64,000 nt of DNA from CBDCUQ01 sp965222835 (lineage in GTDB: Bacteria; Pseudomonadota; Alphaproteobacteria; Rhizobiales; Hyphomicrobiaceae): NCBI GenBank assembly GCA_965222835.1, contig CBDCUQ010000001.1, positions 186,001 to 250,000 on the forward strand, in the 5' to 3' direction. A program made the translations under genes and the position numbers. Under the pieces are notes generated by a model. That model ran no database searches and was not told the origin of the DNA. It saw only the letters and a program-made list of their open reading frames with translations. Positions 55,158 through 63,245 of the stretch are shown in pieces. Numbering within the stretch: position 1 is the first letter of the stretch; each line of letters begins with the position of its first letter.

Positions 55158-55823
55158 AGGCAACCTCGTCCCGGTTTGCGAACTTGATCTTGGACAGGTC
55201 ATGACGTTCGCCGAATAACCGCTTGCGGAGCTGGCGCACGCTGACCGGCCCATTGCCATGATCAGCCAGCGGTGGCTCGTACGCGTCTTCAGGCGTTACC
55301 GCCGCCATTGGATACACGTGCTCAAGCAGCGGAGCCACGGCCGCGCGATTGGTGAATCGCAAACCGATTCCATAAGGCCCCGAGTGAAGAATGTCACACC
55401 GCGCATCGACACCCATCGATTCAATGATGAGGTGGAGCGATTTAGCACCGCATATGTCACCGATATAATCGACCAACGCGCCCTTTTCCGAAACATTGAG
55501 AATGATGCACGGAACCGGCGCCTCATGATGAACGCTGACGTGAGCACGGATATAGGCATCGCGACGTCCAAACTCGCGACGCTCGTGCCCAGTATCTCGT
55601 CCCGTCTCTACGGTCATAAAGTCGTTCCCACCCCCAGAAGATAGCTAGTCCCTGTTAACCTCTGCTTCCAGTCGGGTAAAAAAGTCATAGATAAATGTTT
55701 CCTAATCTGCCGTTCGGCAGTTGCGATCCCGCACGGAAACGGGCAAATGCACCCGATGCCAGGAAGCGGCCCACGCGAGCACGTCTCCTCTCGCCCGGCG
55801 TCACGGAAAGTGCCACAGAAAGA

Positions 55824-56978
55824 ATGTCTTCACCTTTGACCACATCAGCCACCAAGGTCCGCCCCGAATGGGCCAAGGCCCGCCGGGTTGTCGTGAAGAT
55901 CGGCTCCGGTCTTTTGGCAGACCGCGCCACCGGAAAGCTGAAGGCCGACTGGCTGGCGTCCCTCATGCAGGATGTGGCCGCTCTCAAGAAGGCCGGCAAA
56001 GACGTGGTCCTCGTCTCCTCGGGCGCCGTGGCGCTCGGCCGTCACAAGCTCGGCATGCCCAAGGGGCCGCTGGAGCTCGAGCAATCACAAGCCGCCGCCG
56101 CCGTCGGACAGATCGGCCTAGCACACGCGTATGAGGAACAGGCCGCCAAGCACGGGTTAATAACGGCCCAAGTGCTGCTCACCCTGGGCGATACAGAAGA
56201 GCGCCGGCGCTATCTCAACGCGCGCCACACCATCGAGACGCTGCTCCACTACAAAGCGATCCCCGTCGTCAACGAAAACGATACGGTTGCCACTGCTGAA
56301 ATCCGCTACGGCGACAACGACCGGCTGTCGGCGCGCGTCGCCTCGATGGTATCAGCCGACTGCCTCGTCCTCCTCTCCGATGTCGACGGGCTTTACACGG
56401 CACCGCCAAGCGAAGACCCGAAGGCCAGTCACATCCCCCTCGTCACCGAGATCACACCGGAAATCGAAGCTGTGGCCGGAGATGCCGGCACCGAGCTCTC
56501 CAGAGGTGGCATGAAAACCAAAGTCGAAGCCGGCAGAATTGCCTTGGCCGCCGGCACCAACATGGTGATTACGTCCGGACGGATTTTGCATCCCTTGCGA
56601 GCCATCCGTGACGGCGCGCGCGTGAGCTGGTTCCTCGCCAAGCAAGACCCAATCACCGCCAAGAAGCGTTGGATTGCCGGTCAGCTTGAGCCAAGGGGTG
56701 CGCTCTACATCGATGCCGGCGCGGAAAAAGCGCTTCTATCCGGCAAGAGCCTGCTGCCGGCTGGTGTCAGAAAGGTCGAAGGCACATTTGACCGGGGCGA
56801 TTCCGTCATCATTCGCGCGGCAGACGGACGCGAGTTGGGACGTGGCCTTGCCGCCTATACAATGAGCGAGGCCGAACGCATCATCGGCCACAAGTCGAGC
56901 GAGATCGAAAACATCTTGGGGTTTGCCTTCGGCGACGTCCTCGTACATCGGGACGACATGGCCTTGAATCGGAAGTAA
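55824..56978 (+). CDS. proB: Glutamate 5-kinase
   Basis: A 384-residue kinase that starts proline biosynthesis. The amino-acid kinase domain has [50 protein letters not shown] and [19 protein letters not shown] segments. A PUA domain follows (about residues 285-370) with [15 protein letters not shown]. The ATG at 55824 behind AGAAAG is chosen; the frame extends upstream to 55695 without features. It is followed, 5 bases later, by proA. Confidence 0.95.
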   Translation: MSSPLTTSATKVRPEWAKARRVVVKIGSGLLADRATGKLKADWLASLMQDVAALKKAGKDVVLVSSGAVALGRHKLGMPKGPLELEQSQAAAAVGQIGLAHAYEEQAAKHGLITAQVLLTLGDTEERRRYLNARHTIETLLHYKAIPVVNENDTVATAEIRYGDNDRLSARVASMVSADCLVLLSDVDGLYTAPPSEDPKASHIPLVTEITPEIEAVAGDAGTELSRGGMKTKVEAGRIALAAGTNMVITSGRILHPLRAIRDGARVSWFLAKQDPITAKKRWIAGQLEPRGALYIDAGAEKALLSGKSLLPAGVRKVEGTFDRGDSVIIRAADGRELGRGLAAYTMSEAERIIGHKSSEIENILGFAFGDVLVHRDDMALNRK

Positions 56979-56983
56979 CGCAT

Positions 56984-58270
56984 ATGGGCAGCAAAGCCAC
57001 AGCCGAGCGTACGACAGCCGCACTCATGCAAGACCTGGGGCAGGCAGCGCGCGAAGCCGCGCACCAGCTGGTCCTTGCTCCGACGGATCAAAAGAACGCG
57101 GCCCTCGTCGCAGCCGCAAAATCCTTGCGTGCCCGTTCAGCCAAAATCCTCGCCGCCAACGCCAAGGACATCGCGGCCGCCAAAGCCGCCGGACGTCCCG
57201 CCGCCTTCGTCGACCGCCTGGCACTCGACGAGAAGCGCGTTGAAGGCATCGCCAAAGGATTAGAAGACATCGCAAAGCTCGCCGATCCGATCGGCACCGT
57301 TCTCTCGGAGTGGACCCGCCCAAACGGCCTCAAAATTGCACGCGTGCGCGTGCCCCTGGGCGTCGTCGGCATCATTTACGAAAGCCGGCCCAACGTGACC
57401 GCCGATGCCGGCGGACTTTGCCTCAAATCCGGCAATGCCGCGATCTTGCGCGGCGGCTCGGAAAGCCATCATTCGAGCCTGGCCATTCACCGCTGTCTGG
57501 TCGAGGGCCTGCGGGCAGCCAATCTACCCGAAACGGCCGTCCAACTTGTCCCGACGACAGACCGGGAAGCGGTTGGCGAAATGTTGAAAGGGCTCGGCGG
57601 CACCATCGACGTCATCGTACCCCGGGGCGGCCGAAGCTTGGTCGAGCGCGTGCAAACGGAAGCACGCGTTCCCGTGTTCGCTCATCTCGAAGGTATTTGT
57701 CACACGTACGTCGACCGCGCCGCGGACCTTGAGATGGCCAAGCAAATCGTCGTCAACGCCAAAATGCGGCGCACCGGCATCTGCGGCGCAACCGAATGCA
57801 TGCTTGTCGACAGGGCCTGCAACGCTGGCGTCCTGCCCGCCCTTGTGAACGCACTCCTCGAAACGGGATGCGAGGTCCGCGGTGACGAAGCGGCGCAAAA
57901 GGCTGAGCCGCGCGTCAAACCCGCCACCGCCGAGGACTACGGCAAGGAATTTCTCGATGCCATTATCGCCGTCAAGGTCGTCGACGGCATCGATGGAGCC
58001 ATCACCCACATTACGCGCTACGGCTCGCAGCACACCGACGCCATCGTGACCAATGACGCGGCAACAGCCGAACGCTTCCTGGAACGCGTCGATTCAGCCA
58101 TCGTCCTTCACAACGCCTCGACCCAATTCGCCGACGGTGGCGAGTTCGGCTTCGGCGCCGAAATCGGCATCGCCACCGGCAAGATGCATGCGCGTGGACC
58201 CGTTGGCGTCGAGCAGCTGACAAGCTTCAAGTACGCAGTCCACGGGCAGGGCCAGACCCGTCCGGGCTAG
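56984..58270 (+). CDS. proA: Gamma-glutamyl phosphate reductase
   Basis: A 428-residue aldehyde-dehydrogenase-fold enzyme that reduces gamma-glutamyl phosphate to the semialdehyde. The catalytic Cys lies in [11 protein letters not shown], preceded by [12 protein letters not shown], and the C-terminus has [27 protein letters not shown] sequence ([29 protein letters not shown]). GGAAG precedes the ATG. It is co-transcribed with proB. Its TAG stop is the first triplet of a repeat of the same family as copies 1 and 2. Confidence 0.97.
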   Translation: MGSKATAERTTAALMQDLGQAAREAAHQLVLAPTDQKNAALVAAAKSLRARSAKILAANAKDIAAAKAAGRPAAFVDRLALDEKRVEGIAKGLEDIAKLADPIGTVLSEWTRPNGLKIARVRVPLGVVGIIYESRPNVTADAGGLCLKSGNAAILRGGSESHHSSLAIHRCLVEGLRAANLPETAVQLVPTTDREAVGEMLKGLGGTIDVIVPRGGRSLVERVQTEARVPVFAHLEGICHTYVDRAADLEMAKQIVVNAKMRRTGICGATECMLVDRACNAGVLPALVNALLETGCEVRGDEAAQKAEPRVKPATAEDYGKEFLDAIIAVKVVDGIDGAITHITRYGSQHTDAIVTNDAATAERFLERVDSAIVLHNASTQFADGGEFGFGAEIGIATGKMHARGPVGVEQLTSFKYAVHGQGQTRPG

Positions 58271-58320
58271 AGTCGGTTCAGATCAGGCCGAACCACCAGC
58301 TCCCGCATTCTAGCCGTCGA
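58268..58320. repeat. Palindromic repeat copy 3, left part
   Basis: TAGAG at the proA stop, a short hairpin around CGGTTCAGATCAGGCCGAACC and the arm AACCACCAGCTCCCGCATTC align with the left halves of copies 1 and 2 with the same spacing (23 bases from TAG to AACCACC, as in copy 2). The right part of the element reappears at 58511. Confidence 0.7.
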
Positions 58321-58330
58321 GATTGAGGCA

Positions 58331-58481
58331 CCCTGGATCCCGGCATTGAATGCCGGGATGACATGTGAGGCGTGAGAGAACAAAAGGGTGCGAGAAGTGA
58401 GGTGCCGGAGGACGCCCTATTCGTGGCGGCATTCGCGATAAACACAACTGTCATCCCGGGACTTGATCCCGGGAGCCAGCG
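58331..58481. repeat. Inverted pair of 32-base GTCATCCCGG palindromes
   Basis: Units at 58331-58362 and 58450-58481 are inverted copies of one another; read outward-in, each begins GTCATCCCGG and ends with GGGATCCAGG or GGGAGCCAGC, and each has its own internal palindrome (CCCGGCATTGAATGCCGGG; CCCGGGACTTGATCCCGGG). The pair encloses about 87 bases. Similar GTCATCCCGG palindromes are widespread in alphaproteobacterial intergenic DNA. Confidence 0.75.
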
Positions 58482-58510
58482 TTCAACTGACCCCATCATT
58501 TCGCTCAAAA

Positions 58511-58545
58511 CGAAGACGAGCGGGGGAGCGGGCCGGCCAGGCAAG
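58511..58545. repeat. Palindromic repeat copy 3, right part
   Basis: GGGGGAGCGGGCCGGCCAGGC matches the right arm of copy 2 exactly over 20 bases. Its left partner lies at 58268-58320; the GTCATCCCGG repeat pair lies between them. Confidence 0.65.
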
Positions 58546-58584
58546 CCAAAAAGTAAGAGGCGCGGGAGGAGGGGCCCGCGCCTC
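58545..58584 (-). terminator. Terminator of the first cysteine-rich gene
   Basis: A 10-bp stem (GAGGCGCGGG / CCCGCGCCTC) is followed on the minus strand by TTACTTTTTGG. It lies 70 bases past the stop and is duplicated after the second cysteine-rich gene. Confidence 0.85.
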
Positions 58585-58654
58585 ATGTTTTGGGTTTTTC
58601 AGTCTCGGCAAGGCGATCCGAGCCTGCCGGGGTGTGGTCCCGGATGATCCGGGT

Positions 58655-58942
58655 TTAGCGCAGAGCAGCCTGCTTGCGGCGCGCAACCTCAGCGGCCGAA
58701 ACCTCACCAGCTGCAACCAGAGCGTTGACGCAGCGCTTCGAGAGGTTGTTGCCGTTGGCGCGCATGCACTTGCGGACGCCGGGGCTGCCCGGAGAGTGTG
58801 CGCTGCAGTAGCTGAAGTAATCCGACATGCAGGCCATCTTCACGCGGGCGCTGACAGCCGAAGCATTAGAAACTTGCATCGAGAGGGCCCCGAGAGCGAT
58901 GAGAGCGGTGAGGGCCGTGCGGGTGGTGGACTTGATGGTCAT
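58655..58942 (-). CDS. Secreted cysteine-rich protein, copy A
   Basis: A 95-residue protein with a signal peptide (cleavage expected after ASA near residue 28) and a mature domain with four cysteines (Cys38, Cys46, Cys59, Cys71). The spacing MACMSDYFSYC...VRKCMRANGNNLSKRC resembles the GLG1/FGFR-type cysteine-rich repeat found in bacterial secreted proteins. Function is unknown; two disulfides in the periplasm are likely. AAGGAG lies 8 bases before the ATG. It differs from copy B at only 3 of 95 residues (Asn26/Gln, Ala84/Ser, Lys90/Arg), and flanking DNA is duplicated too. Confidence 0.85.
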   Translation of the reverse strand: MTIKSTTRTALTALIALGALSMQVSNASAVSARVKMACMSDYFSYCSAHSPGSPGVRKCMRANGNNLSKRCVNALVAAGEVSAAEVARRKQAALR

Positions 58943-59110
58943 TGGTGATCTCCTTTCGCCTTGATGAGCTCACCCTAAGCGACCCACTAAGACCCGGCAG
59001 TTCCGCCGGAGACATGACCGAAAAAAGTTTCAAAACGTCCGGGACGGTATGGCAGGTTAAGGTTAACGTTTTGATAGGCCACACAAAAAGAAAGAGGCGC
59101 ACGAGGAGAG

Positions 59111-59170
59111 CCCGCTCCCTCGCCTGGGCATCCATGCCGACAAAGCATGGGGTGGCCGGGCGGGGAACGG
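59111..59170. repeat. Palindromic repeat copy 4 (degenerate)
   Basis: Arms CCCGCTCCCTCGCCTGGGC and GGGGTGGCCGGGCGGGG correspond to the two arms of copies 1 and 2 with several changes, and the centre is replaced by a short ATGCCGACAAAGCAT palindrome. It has no TAGAG flank and no convincing end repeats. Confidence 0.5.
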
Positions 59171-59302
59171 ATGATTCAGCCTGTACGCAAGCGCGAAGCA
59201 GGCCGCGAGCGCGGCCCGGCGCCAGTGCGCCGCCCCCGCGGAGGCAGTGAGCGCAAGCGAACTTGCCGTGAGCGAAAAGGAACAAGGAGCGGGCCGGCCA
59301 GA

Positions 59303-59344
59303 CAAGCCAAAAAGAAAGAGGCGCGGGAGGAGGGCCCGCGCCTC
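59303..59344 (-). terminator. Terminator of the second cysteine-rich gene
   Basis: The same 10-bp GAGGCGCGGG stem as after copy A, followed on the minus strand by TTTCTTTTTGG, 71 bases past the stop. Confidence 0.85.
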
Positions 59345-59414
59345 GTGCTTTGGGTTTTCAGTCTCGGCAAGGCGTCCGAGCCTGCCGGGGGGTGTCCCGG
59401 ATGAACCGGGGTGT

Positions 59415-59702
59415 TTAGCGCAGAGCGGCCTGGCGGCGGCGTGCAACCTCAGAAGCCGAAACCTCACCAGCAGCAACCAGAGCGTTGACGCAACGCTTGG
59501 AGAGGTTGTTGCCGTTGGCGCGCATGCACTTACGGACGCCGGGGCTGCCCGGAGAGTGTGCGCTGCAGTAGCTGAAGTAATCCGACATGCAGGCCATCTT
59601 CACGCGGGCGCTGACGGCCGAGGCCTGAGAAACTTGCATCGAGAGGGCCCCGAGAGCGATGAGAGCGGTGAGGGCCGTGCGGGTGGTGGACTTGATGGTC
59701 AT
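59415..59702 (-). CDS. Secreted cysteine-rich protein, copy B
   Basis: A 95-residue near-identical paralogue of the copy A protein 760 bases away: same signal peptide, same four cysteines (Cys38, 46, 59, 71) and the same NGNNLSKRCVNAL segment. Upstream ribosome-site region and promoter DNA as well as the downstream terminator are duplicated, so each copy can be expressed independently. The very low divergence means either a recent tandem duplication or ongoing gene conversion. Function unknown. Confidence 0.85.
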   Translation of the reverse strand: MTIKSTTRTALTALIALGALSMQVSQASAVSARVKMACMSDYFSYCSAHSPGSPGVRKCMRANGNNLSKRCVNALVAAGEVSASEVARRRQAALR

Positions 59703-59867
59703 TGGTGATCTCCTTTCGCCTTGATGAGCTCACCCTAAGCGACCCCCAGGGGCCCGGCAGTTCCGCCGGGTACAAGCCCAAGAAAAGTTTGCCTAAATCG
59801 CAAAAAATAATTGGACGATGTTCAGAGTAAAGCGCACCAAACCCGCCAACACGCAACCCAATCCGCC

Positions 59868-60749
59868 TCAGGTCTGCGCGTCCAGAAACGCAAGCAACCG
59901 TTCGGCCGTCTCAGCTGGAAAAGCGTCGGGAAAGAAATGACCGCCCGGCAACGTGGCGCACGTGAGCTTGGCGCAACGCTTCCGCCATTCGGCCTCCATG
60001 TCGAACAGCCCATGCATCACGCCCGCGCTCCCCCAGAACGCGAGCGTGGGACATTGGACCTTGCGATCGATATCCGCCGCATCGTGTTCGAGATCGATCG
60101 TGGTCGCCGCCCAGTAATCGTTGGTCATGCCGTGTATGGTCCCGGGATCTCGCCAGCACCGGCGGTACTCAGCAAGTTGCTGCGGATCGAAATCCTCTAG
60201 CCGCGTCTTCCCCCAACCGACGAGCGACGTCTCATAAAAGTAGTCGGGATCGCTTGAAATAAACCGCTCAGGAAACGGCGCCGGCAGCGACAGGAAATAC
60301 CAATGCCAATAAGCACCCGCCACGCGGCGGTTGGTATCCATCAACATGGCATAGGTCGGAACGATGTCGAGAACCGCAAGTGAGAGTACGCGTTGGGGAT
60401 GATCGAGCGCCATGCGATGCCCCGTGCGCCCGCCACGGTCATGACCGATCATGTGAAAACGATCGAAACCGAAATGCGCCATGAGCGCCACGTTGTCATT
60501 GGCAAACGCACGAAACGCATAATTCGCATGATCCGGGAGAAGCGCCGGCTTTGAGCTATCGCCATAGCCCCGGAGATCCGCAGCCACGACCGTATAGCGC
60601 TGAGCAAGTATTGGTGCGATCTTGGCCCACATCGCATGCGTTTGCGGAAACCCGTGGAGGAGCAGAACCGGCGGCCCGGACCCGCAAATGACGCAATTGA
60701 TGACCGCGTCTCCAGTCTCGACCTTTTCGTTCCGAAAACCTTGGAACAC
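59868..60749 (-). CDS. Alpha/beta hydrolase with fluoroacetate dehalogenase residues
   Basis: A 293-residue hydrolase. The nucleophile motif is GHDRGGR (Asp104, Arg105, Arg108), the halide- and substrate-binding His149-Trp150 are in YWHWYF, Tyr212 in NDYWAA, the base His271 in [10 protein letters not shown] and the acid Asp128 in VLDIVP. These correspond to Asp110, Arg111/114, His155-Trp156, Tyr219, His280 and Asp134 of the Rhodopseudomonas fluoroacetate dehalogenase, with nearly the same spacing. The start is a GTG. It may dehalogenate haloacetates, while an epoxide-hydrolase-like role is the alternative; it is a single gene next to ubiE. Confidence 0.85.
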   Translation of the reverse strand: MFQGFRNEKVETGDAVINCVICGSGPPVLLLHGFPQTHAMWAKIAPILAQRYTVVAADLRGYGDSSKPALLPDHANYAFRAFANDNVALMAHFGFDRFHMIGHDRGGRTGHRMALDHPQRVLSLAVLDIVPTYAMLMDTNRRVAGAYWHWYFLSLPAPFPERFISSDPDYFYETSLVGWGKTRLEDFDPQQLAEYRRCWRDPGTIHGMTNDYWAATTIDLEHDAADIDRKVQCPTLAFWGSAGVMHGLFDMEAEWRKRCAKLTCATLPGGHFFPDAFPAETAERLLAFLDAQT

Positions 60750-60780
60750 CGTCTAGCCTCTGCTCCCGGTATGTAACGGC

Positions 60781-61551
60781 TTAAAGCTTCCAGCCCCAGT
60801 GTATGGCCGCAATCCCGCCGGTAAGGTTGCGATAGCCGACGCGCTCGAAGCCCGCATCACGAATAAGCCCGGCGAACACCTCCTGATTGGGAAACTTGCG
60901 AATGCTTTCGACGAGGTACTGATAAGGTTCCTCTGAACCGGCAGCCAACTTGCCAAGCCGCGGAATCACCTCAAACGAATGGAAGTCATAAAGCCGGTCC
61001 AACAGCGGCACCTGGCACTCGGAGAATTCCAGACACAGGAATCGCCCGCCGATTTTCAGAACCCGAAACGCTTCCGCCAGCGCACGATCGATATGCGTGA
61101 CGTTGCGAATGCCGAACGAGATTGTATAGGCGTCGAACGACCGGTCCTCGAACGGCAGGGCCTCGGCGTTCGCTTCGACAAACCGGATGCGATCCTCAAG
61201 CCCCGCCTCACGCACGCGCCGGCGGCCGACCTCCAGCATCTCCGGACTGATATCCACGATCGTCGCTTTGCAGTCTGGCCCACCGGCCGCAGCGTAGCGA
61301 AGCGCAACATCACCAGTCCCGCCGGCCACATCGAGAAGCTCGAAAGCCCGCCCCGCACCCGGCGGCGCCAACATAGCAATCAGATCGCCCTTCCAGAGCC
61401 GGTGCAGACCACCCGACATCAGATCGTTCATCAGGTCGTAGCGCTCGGCGACGTCGGAAAACACCTTGTTGACCAGCCCCTGCCGCTCGTCCTCGCGAAC
61501 CGTGCGGTAGCCAAATGTGGTGTCTTGCGTTGTCTGGTCGTTGTCGCTCAT
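60781..61551 (-). CDS. ubiE: Demethylmenaquinone / 2-methoxy-6-polyprenyl-benzoquinol methyltransferase
   Basis: A 256-residue C-methyltransferase of quinone synthesis. [25 protein letters not shown] and [16 protein letters not shown] mark UbiE, and [28 protein letters not shown] and the C-terminal [17 protein letters not shown] are typical. It acts in the cytoplasm on membrane-bound precursors. No ubiB or ubiJ follows in the window, although ubiE-ubiB pairs are common in relatives. Confidence 0.97.
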   Translation of the reverse strand: MSDNDQTTQDTTFGYRTVREDERQGLVNKVFSDVAERYDLMNDLMSGGLHRLWKGDLIAMLAPPGAGRAFELLDVAGGTGDVALRYAAAGGPDCKATIVDISPEMLEVGRRRVREAGLEDRIRFVEANAEALPFEDRSFDAYTISFGIRNVTHIDRALAEAFRVLKIGGRFLCLEFSECQVPLLDRLYDFHSFEVIPRLGKLAAGSEEPYQYLVESIRKFPNQEVFAGLIRDAGFERVGYRNLTGGIAAIHWGWKL

Positions 61552-61909
61552 ACACCAAGCTTACCGGGCTTGCCCCAGATGCGCCACTGGGTGCTTTTGC
61601 CCCGAGACCTTGACCACGCAACCGCTCAATCGGGCGCCAAAACAGACACGGTTATTCCGGCCGGAGGAGCTTCAACGGCCAATTCTTGACGCACTCAGAA
61701 GCGCAGAAGGAAGGCCGCTCAAGAATGACGAAGATCGTCACATACATTCTGGCCATGGCCGGGCACAAGAAAACAGCGCACACAAAAATAGCGACGAGAG
61801 TGCAGGGGAAACCTGACTATTTGGACGGAAGTGACCTTGTACGCAAAGTAGGCGATCCGATGGATAGGAAATGACAGCATACTGCTATAATAAGGCTTAT
61901 CAGTTATGA
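61552..61909. other. Intergenic region between ubiE and the C92 peptidase gene
   Basis: About 360 bases. It is the promoter side of ubiE. A 49-codon plus-strand frame (61725-61874) has an ATG and a weak AAGGA upstream, but no recognisable features; I leave it out as a gene. No hairpin or RNA gene seen. Confidence 0.35.
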
Positions 61910-62587
61910 TTAGGATGGCTGTACTAGAGCCTCAATATCTACGTCGACAAAGTTGGGATTGGCGAAGAACGCACACGGCATCATGACCGGGGCAGGGTTC
62001 CCGCCTGGATAATTACAGGGGTTCCTGTCCTGAAATACTTCGTCGAATACGACGAACGCAAAGTCGCTACAGACCAACCCCCTCGCTTCGTCTTGTGTCG
62101 CCGATCTAAATGCGCTTATGTAGCGGCTGACACGCAACCATAGTCTCGAAACACCGACACAACGGGCAATAGCGTGATAGTCGTACGGGATACCAATACG
62201 GCTCTTTGCCGCCTCGACCAAAGATTCGTACAGCTCCCCGGTGAGACCAGGAAATCTGATGGCCGAAAACGTCATGCCTTCTTCTAGGAAATCGTTAAGG
62301 CCATCTTGTCGCACGCCGCCCGAAAATTGAGAATCTAACGATGGTTCCGGCGTCGAGTGAACGACGGCGCTCGACCCAACGTAAATGGCAACGTGCGTGA
62401 ATTTTTTGGATGCCGCCGGAAATTCTGAGAACTTATTCTGATAACCGACGATAGCGTTTACGGCCTTGTCGCCGCGAGCTGTCAGTATCAGGTCACCTGG
62501 CAGCAGCTTCGCATTGAGCCATGCAAGTGTGGGATTTTCTGAATAGTCCTGTATTTTTCTATTTTTGACAAACACATCGTCGGACAT
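61910..62587 (-). CDS. YiiX-type permuted papain-like peptidase (C92)
   Basis: A 225-residue protein with the permuted NlpC/P60 layout: His65 in FTHVAIYVG precedes the Cys173 of LVCSDFAFVVFDE; PGDLILTARG and GIPYDY are further family motifs. Such proteins are predicted amidases or acyl-transferring enzymes acting on lipids or peptides; the substrate is unknown. There is no signal peptide. The ATG at 62587 behind GGGGGAAGGGA is clear. It lies 45 bases after a small gene on the same strand, and both have a lower GC than the surroundings, so they may be an acquired pair. Confidence 0.78.
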   Translation of the reverse strand: MSDDVFVKNRKIQDYSENPTLAWLNAKLLPGDLILTARGDKAVNAIVGYQNKFSEFPAASKKFTHVAIYVGSSAVVHSTPEPSLDSQFSGGVRQDGLNDFLEEGMTFSAIRFPGLTGELYESLVEAAKSRIGIPYDYHAIARCVGVSRLWLRVSRYISAFRSATQDEARGLVCSDFAFVVFDEVFQDRNPCNYPGGNPAPVMMPCAFFANPNFVDVDIEALVQPS

Positions 62588-62632
62588 TCCCTTCCCCCGT
62601 CGGAAGGGAGACGTCAATCAATATCCGTGCCA

Positions 62633-62914
62633 CTAGCCAACCTGATGATGCTTGTAGTCAGCATCGCAATCACTTGGCGAAACCGTCGCGCGGAGACCCC
62701 GACCGCCTCCCTCGTCTCTTTTAATTTCGACGATCACAGTGTCGGTTGAGTCTGTCACAAAATAGACTCTCTCCCCGACTCGAAACTTGTCGTTTCCAGC
62801 CCTGTAAAATGGATATGCTCGATTAGCGGAATCGTCCCAGATTATCACTGTGCCATGGGCAAGATTTCTAATAACCTCGCCCATCCTTCCACTGTTCGCT
62901 GACGGGGTTGTCAC
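62633..62914 (-). CDS. Small unknown protein upstream of the C92 peptidase
   Basis: A protein of about 93-96 residues. It is rich in beta-strand-like segments (GTVIIWDDSANRAYPFYR, RVGERVYFVTDSTDTVIVEIKRD), resembling a small OB- or SH3-like barrel, and ends with CDADYKHHQVG. I do not recognise a family. The start could be GTG 62914 (9 bases after AAAGG) or the ATG at 62923 that abuts AAAGG. Close spacing to the peptidase gene suggests one transcript. Confidence 0.5.
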   Translation of the reverse strand: MTTPSANSGRMGEVIRNLAHGTVIIWDDSANRAYPFYRAGNDKFRVGERVYFVTDSTDTVIVEIKRDEGGGRGLRATVSPSDCDADYKHHQVG

Positions 62915-62923
62915 GTGTATCAT

Positions 62924-63245
62924 CCTTTAGCGACGCCAAGCCCAGCAACTACGGTGAAGTGCGCCGGGCCTTAACGCTATCCTTCCTGTAAAATATAATG
63001 AAAGTGGGGTCAGTTGGCCACACGCCGACCTATTCACACTTCCGAGAGATTCTGCGAACAAAACGCTAACACGGTGTTAACTCCCTAACTTGCCTGATAC
63101 TTTATGCCTTGGCCAGTACCAGCGGAAGTCCGCCGACGGCTTTCAGCCAACCGCCGGCTCCGCTCCCCTTCTCCCCAAATCTTGACCGCCCGACCGCACC
63201 ACGCCACGGTCCCGGCCGGAAAAAACCGCCAAGGCCGACACCACG
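62924..63245. other. Divergent intergenic region
   Basis: About 320 bases between the small unknown gene (minus) and the cobalamin-binding protein gene (plus). A perfect odd palindrome TAACACGGTGTTA lies at 63067-63079. No cobalamin riboswitch-like element or other RNA gene was recognised. Confidence 0.4.
63067..63079. promoter_or_regulatory. Palindrome TAACACGGTGTTA
   Basis: TAACAC and GTGTTA are separated by a single G in the middle of the divergent region, about 170 bases before the cobalamin-binding protein ATG. It could be an operator for a dimeric regulator. No family consensus is recognised. Confidence 0.3.

Larger units (their letters stand above)
58271..58654. other. Intergenic region after proA
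   Basis: About 380 bases without a gene, filled almost entirely by repeats: the left part of a palindromic element, two inverted copies of a 32-base palindrome, the right part of the element and the terminator of the downstream minus-strand gene. Open frames crossing it are repeat-derived. Confidence 0.6.
58943..59414. other. Spacer between the two cysteine-rich genes
   Basis: About 470 bases. It holds the promoter of copy A (shared sequence with the promoter of copy B), a degenerate copy of the palindromic repeat (59111-59170) and the terminator of copy B. No gene is seen; frames through it are composed of repeat sequence. Confidence 0.55.

Noticed and set aside
58372..58948. Overlapping frames through the repeats around the cysteine-rich genes
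   Set aside because: They consist of repeat and terminator sequence or lie antisense to the cysteine-rich genes, and the same frames recur because the DNA is duplicated.
61725..61874. A 49-codon plus-strand frame between ubiE and the C92 peptidase
   Set aside because: The ribosome site is weak, and no hydrophobic, repeat or domain pattern supports it; it could be real but cannot be claimed.
62924..63245. A possible cobalamin riboswitch before the BtuF-like gene
   Set aside because: I could not find the conserved B12-box or a matching helical layout; only a short palindrome is visible.
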